Assembly: GCA_008828725.1 (NCBI GenBank)
Contig: MEHQ01000533.1
Coordinates: 186,001 to 250,000 of the forward strand
Reading direction: 5' to 3'
Length of the DNA: 64,000 nucleotides
DNA from: Saccharina japonica
Lineage: Eukaryota; Sar; Phaeophyceae; Laminariales; Laminariaceae
A program made the position numbers and the translations under genes. The notes under the pieces were generated by a model that saw only the letters and a program-made list of their open reading frames with translations, searched no databases and had not been told where the DNA came from. Shown here piece by piece: positions 60,301 to 64,000 of the stretch (position 1 is the stretch's first letter; each line of letters begins with the position of its first letter).

Positions 60301-63269
60301 TGAGATGCTAACGTACCGGGTACGATAACACAACGACACGAGCCGAACCGAAGATTGTGAAGACAAGTTAACCACACACAATGTCCATATAGTAGTAATG
60401 GCGGTGTACGCATCACTCTTTCTTATGCCGTTATTAGACAGAGCAGCACACTATTAGACTTGCCGGACGTAGTGTAATAATGAATGTATGACATGTATGC
60501 GTGATAATCGTATACCAGGTATCTATATATAACCAACCCGGGGCACTACTTTCTCCGTCATCTATCTGACGATATTAGATCATTCATCATGATCCCATCT
60601 CATCATGATGCGAGGTAATAATACTCGGAACACAAACTAAGCGTTAGCGGAGAGCTCATGAATACATACGATACCGTATACAGCAATCAAGATTGTGATG
60701 AGATCACACTCTTTCGAACGAACGTGATACCTGGCATACATTTATTTAATGATACGAGGGGGAATGAAGGCCCAACCGCCAACCGCCGAGCGATGATACA
60801 TGCGCGTCTTAGACTGTGTGTGTGCATCTGACAGCATCTTCATGAGGTCTTTCCAATCCCACCATTTTCGTTGTGCCCCCCCCTCCCCCTATAGGGGTTT
60901 GGAGAGATGAGTACACACGGTGCGGAAAATCGTTCCACAGGAGGGGCGTATCTCAAGATCAATACTACTACTATTAATAGTAACACACGGTACACCGTGA
61001 GTGGTGGTAGTAGTATTACTACTACTACTGCCACTGTAACATACTACTACAGTATACTGTAATACTGTATACCAGGTACAGAGTACTACGGGGGGCATAG
61101 TAAACACTAGTAAATAGGACCTACGGTACAGACAAGAGCCCATGCTATTAATAAGTAGGCGTTTTCCCTATATCTGCGAACAGTATTTGGTCCTATTTAC
61201 TCTGGGCCTCCGTTGTAGCATGTATGATCCAAGGGTTCTCGTCAATCAAATCGGTGTCCTTGAGTCCTTTGGCATGTCAGCCCGCTCGCCGCCCGTTCAT
61301 TTTGACATTTTACAATCGTAATGGTTCTCGTATGAACAAGCAAGCAAGTGTACTCCTAAACAGGTAAGTAAGTAGTACGTGCGGTGTTTAGAATATATCG
61401 CCGGAGTTGTGGCCTGGCTGACGGTGCTATTATAGATTAGGCCGATCACATTTCAAGGCCTATTATGGTTAGGGCAAACCAGCTACCACTCTACCACTCT
61501 AGTATCTGCCGGGGACAAAGAAAGTACCTCTTTGTACTACTCGTATGATGTCAACATCCAACAGAGCTCATAAACGGCCACCAAGGAAGGCAGGCGGGGG
61601 TTTAATTCCGAAGATTCCAGCAACAATTCCGAAAGTCGCATACTTAGGTACAACTACTAGCTGGTATTGCCTGGTATCATGCTGAAGTTCGTGTTGAAGA
61701 AGGGCCTTCAATTTGATGCCTTAGATAGCTCAGGAAGTAAGCCTGCGCCAGCATTCCTTTGTATCGGGCTAAAACACAACCTGATATAGTGCACGTGAGT
61801 TGCATTTTGCTAATATTGTTTAGATGGGTTTCCAGTATTTTGTTTCGCTTGTGTTTTCCTCCATTCTGGTAACAGTAGTATAATAGTAGTAGTGTTTGGT
61901 GTGAGTGATCGACGTTGGAGCTCATCATGCTGCACGTCGTAGGATGACAACAAAAAAAAACTTGAAAATCTTGAAAACAATATTATCAACCCCGAGCATT
62001 TGTATTCCGTTTGCCATCTTATATTGTGTAGCGTAGGCCATCTCAAACGCCTCATGCACGTAAAAACCCGACTATTAATATAATATGTTACTAAACTATC
62101 CAGGGTTGGTACGGGGGTATGATATGTCTCAGAGTACATGCATACTGACTGCCGTTTTGTCTGTCTGTAGTGCCCTACTACGCTTCCTTGCAATCGTGGT
62201 TGAGCTCGTTTTGCCGGTGCGAGCGGCATATTTGTCGGTGACCATTGTGTGAGTGGTGATACGCAATCATGCTTATTTTCATCTACGGTGTAACTCTGGT
62301 ATCATCGAACCAAATATTAACAAACACACTACCAGAAGAGGTAATCGCCCCCCCCCGCGCCCCTGTCTGCATGTATGTGACCACGCGCCCCCTATACGTT
62401 GCATACAGATGCTTCGCTACCACCGGCCTCCAACACCGCCGAGCGCTAAGCCCTTCGATTGATTTCCTTCCCGCTATAGTCAGGGAAAGGTCTATTCTAT
62501 GACATGAGTGATCAGCGTTGAAGCTCTCATGTCATGCTGCAAACGGTCGGGTGGCTAACGCAATACTACTGACCACACACTATAATCTAATAACGTAATG
62601 TTACTATCACTCATACAAGAAAAAAACATCCCCCCCTTGAAAAGGTGAGCGTCAAATCAGCCCGTCAGTAGTCAGCGCATGCATGTGCCTGCCCTACGAA
62701 AATTATTGGAACGTTTTTTACTTGCTCGTTTCGGAATCGAAAGGTAATACGACTACGAATTGATACTACGATTACACAGTACAGTAGTACTGCTTTAACA
62801 TATAAATACTGTGCGAGTGATACTGCTGTATCCAAGGTAGGAAAATATACCGCCCGTACTTGGCCGTTTGAATGTTGGAATAATATGTACCGTGCTGAAC
62901 GGTCACTTTGTTGCTTTGTTGGCCTCTCTTTGCGTTTTGTTGGCCACCCAGTTGCCACCGAAAGGCTCACCTCCTTTACGAGTAGCCAGGAACTTACCGG
63001 CTGGGCTTTTACCCCGATATGAATGGATATCACGGGTCGTCGAGACCTCCTCCCTGCACAATGTGTGCGTCGAAGACATAGTATGGACACATTCAGAAAC
63101 CATATCTATAGCAAACCCCACAACGCGTCGACAACGCCTACTAGTGGTGGTGTGGTATACTGCGATACAGTATGCAAACTGTTCAATGTCCCCACAAGGG
63201 TCAAGGCCACCTGTATTGATAGCCCCCTTGGTAATCAAAGCTGTCGGGAGACGGCAGTAGACGTGTTAA
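60301..63269. other. No convincing gene
   Basis: Longest frame 62,868-63,260 (+, 130 codons) lacks a recognisable motif and overlaps similar-length frames on the other strand. Two GAGTGATC-type motif copies occur at 61,903 and 62,506. Confidence 0.45.
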
Positions 63270-63660
63270 TAGTGTTGCCGACGGGGGTCTAGGCTCAGTG
63301 TGGGAGAGCCCCTAAGCTTGTGACGGATGGTCTTTTAAACGTGACGCAGTACAGTACGTTCAGTGTGAGAGCTCTTACTGCTCGTCTTATGTAGACTTGC
63401 TGTACTGCTGTACTTTTAGTAAAGATAATGCAGTTAGGGCCTGTGGCGGACGGTAACAATGTGCAGGCTTGTTACCGACGGGCGTCTAGACGTAGTGCAC
63501 TCGCATGAGGGTGAGGGCTCCTAGCATTGTGACCGACCGCGGTCTAGGCTTTATGTACTATTAGTACTGTAGTTTCAGTATTGATAATGAAATTAGGCCC
63601 GTAACCGACGGTACTGCAGAAGACTTGTTACCGGCGGCCGTCTCTACTTAATGTACGCGC
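63270..63660. repeat. Degenerate tandem repeat at the right edge
   Basis: Units begin GTTRCCGACGGGNGTCTAG at about 63,273, 63,470 and 63,628 and include GAGGGCTCC and TATTGATAATG-type words. May continue to 63,800. Confidence 0.6.
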
Positions 63661-64000
63661 GTCGCCGTGAGGGCTCCATAAAGTTGTATCGATCGCGGTC
63701 AAGACCGGATGTTCTACATTCAGTTTAGATTGGGCAGTTCAGGCATGTTTCGGACGGGTGTGCCGAGACTAAGAATCCCATAGTTTACCCCGTGAGGGAC
63801 GGGCGCCTAGGCTTCGTAGATACATTATTTTAAGACGGTGTCCAGAATATACTTAGATAGGTTTAGTGCTGGAGCCCTTCAAGGTTTGGCTGCTGTGAAC
63901 TAACAATTGGTCGGTGATCCATCCGAAGATTCAATGGGCCGTCGGCAGGACAGCTTCGGATATCTCGTTTCGAACGTTGATCAAGCGTAAACCTTCTTAT

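Noticed and set aside
62868..63260. 130-codon plus-strand frame
   Set aside because: No motif, and comparable frames on the opposite strand; considered as a polyprotein relic but unsupported.

Overview
This window looks like nuclear DNA of a repeat-rich, intron-rich multicellular eukaryote. A brown alga or similar stramenopile is my best guess. The reasons are long introns (about 0.2 to 5.7 kb) with strong GTGAGT/GTAAGT donors, many RTE-like LINE fragments, TTAA-bounded miniature elements, and a secreted Agd3-like polysaccharide deacetylase. The organism call is inference; no rRNA, tRNA gene or organelle marker fixes it.

The left part (1 to about 36,000) is almost entirely transposon debris and satellite DNA. 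A degenerate LINE reverse-transcriptase piece (5336-5695, +) abuts a truncated element of a second reverse-transcriptase class (5696-7499, -). One LINE copy with an RT ORF lies at 9119-11690 (+), a longer one with the end of its endonuclease domain at 15090-18125 (-), and a badly decayed one at 28930-30725 (-). Their 3' ends recur as short truncated inserts that share one terminal motif. Around them lie tRNA-derived SINEs, two near-identical 1.3 kb non-autonomous retroposons, palindromic TTAA elements (one nested inside another), an inverted-repeat-bounded element filled with hairpin minisatellite units, and several tandem arrays. An 822-base run of N lies at 36,050-36,871.

The right part holds the only convincing host gene. 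Eighteen exons on the minus strand, from the start codon at 57,309 down to 37,030, join without a stop or phase conflict into 694 codons. The product has a signal peptide, an Agd3-like N-terminal region and NodB-type deacetylase motifs (Asp-Asp, then His-x3-His). The 3' end is missing, probably in or beyond the N run. Exon joins are read by eye from splice sites and phase. Introns carry microsatellites that sit very close to several splice sites.

From about 57,400 to 64,000 I see no gene: simple repeats, a 3'-to-3' palindrome of LINE ends near 60,140, and a degenerate tandem repeat at the right edge. The genes do not form a pathway; the window is one secreted carbohydrate-active enzyme gene beside a block of nested retroelements.
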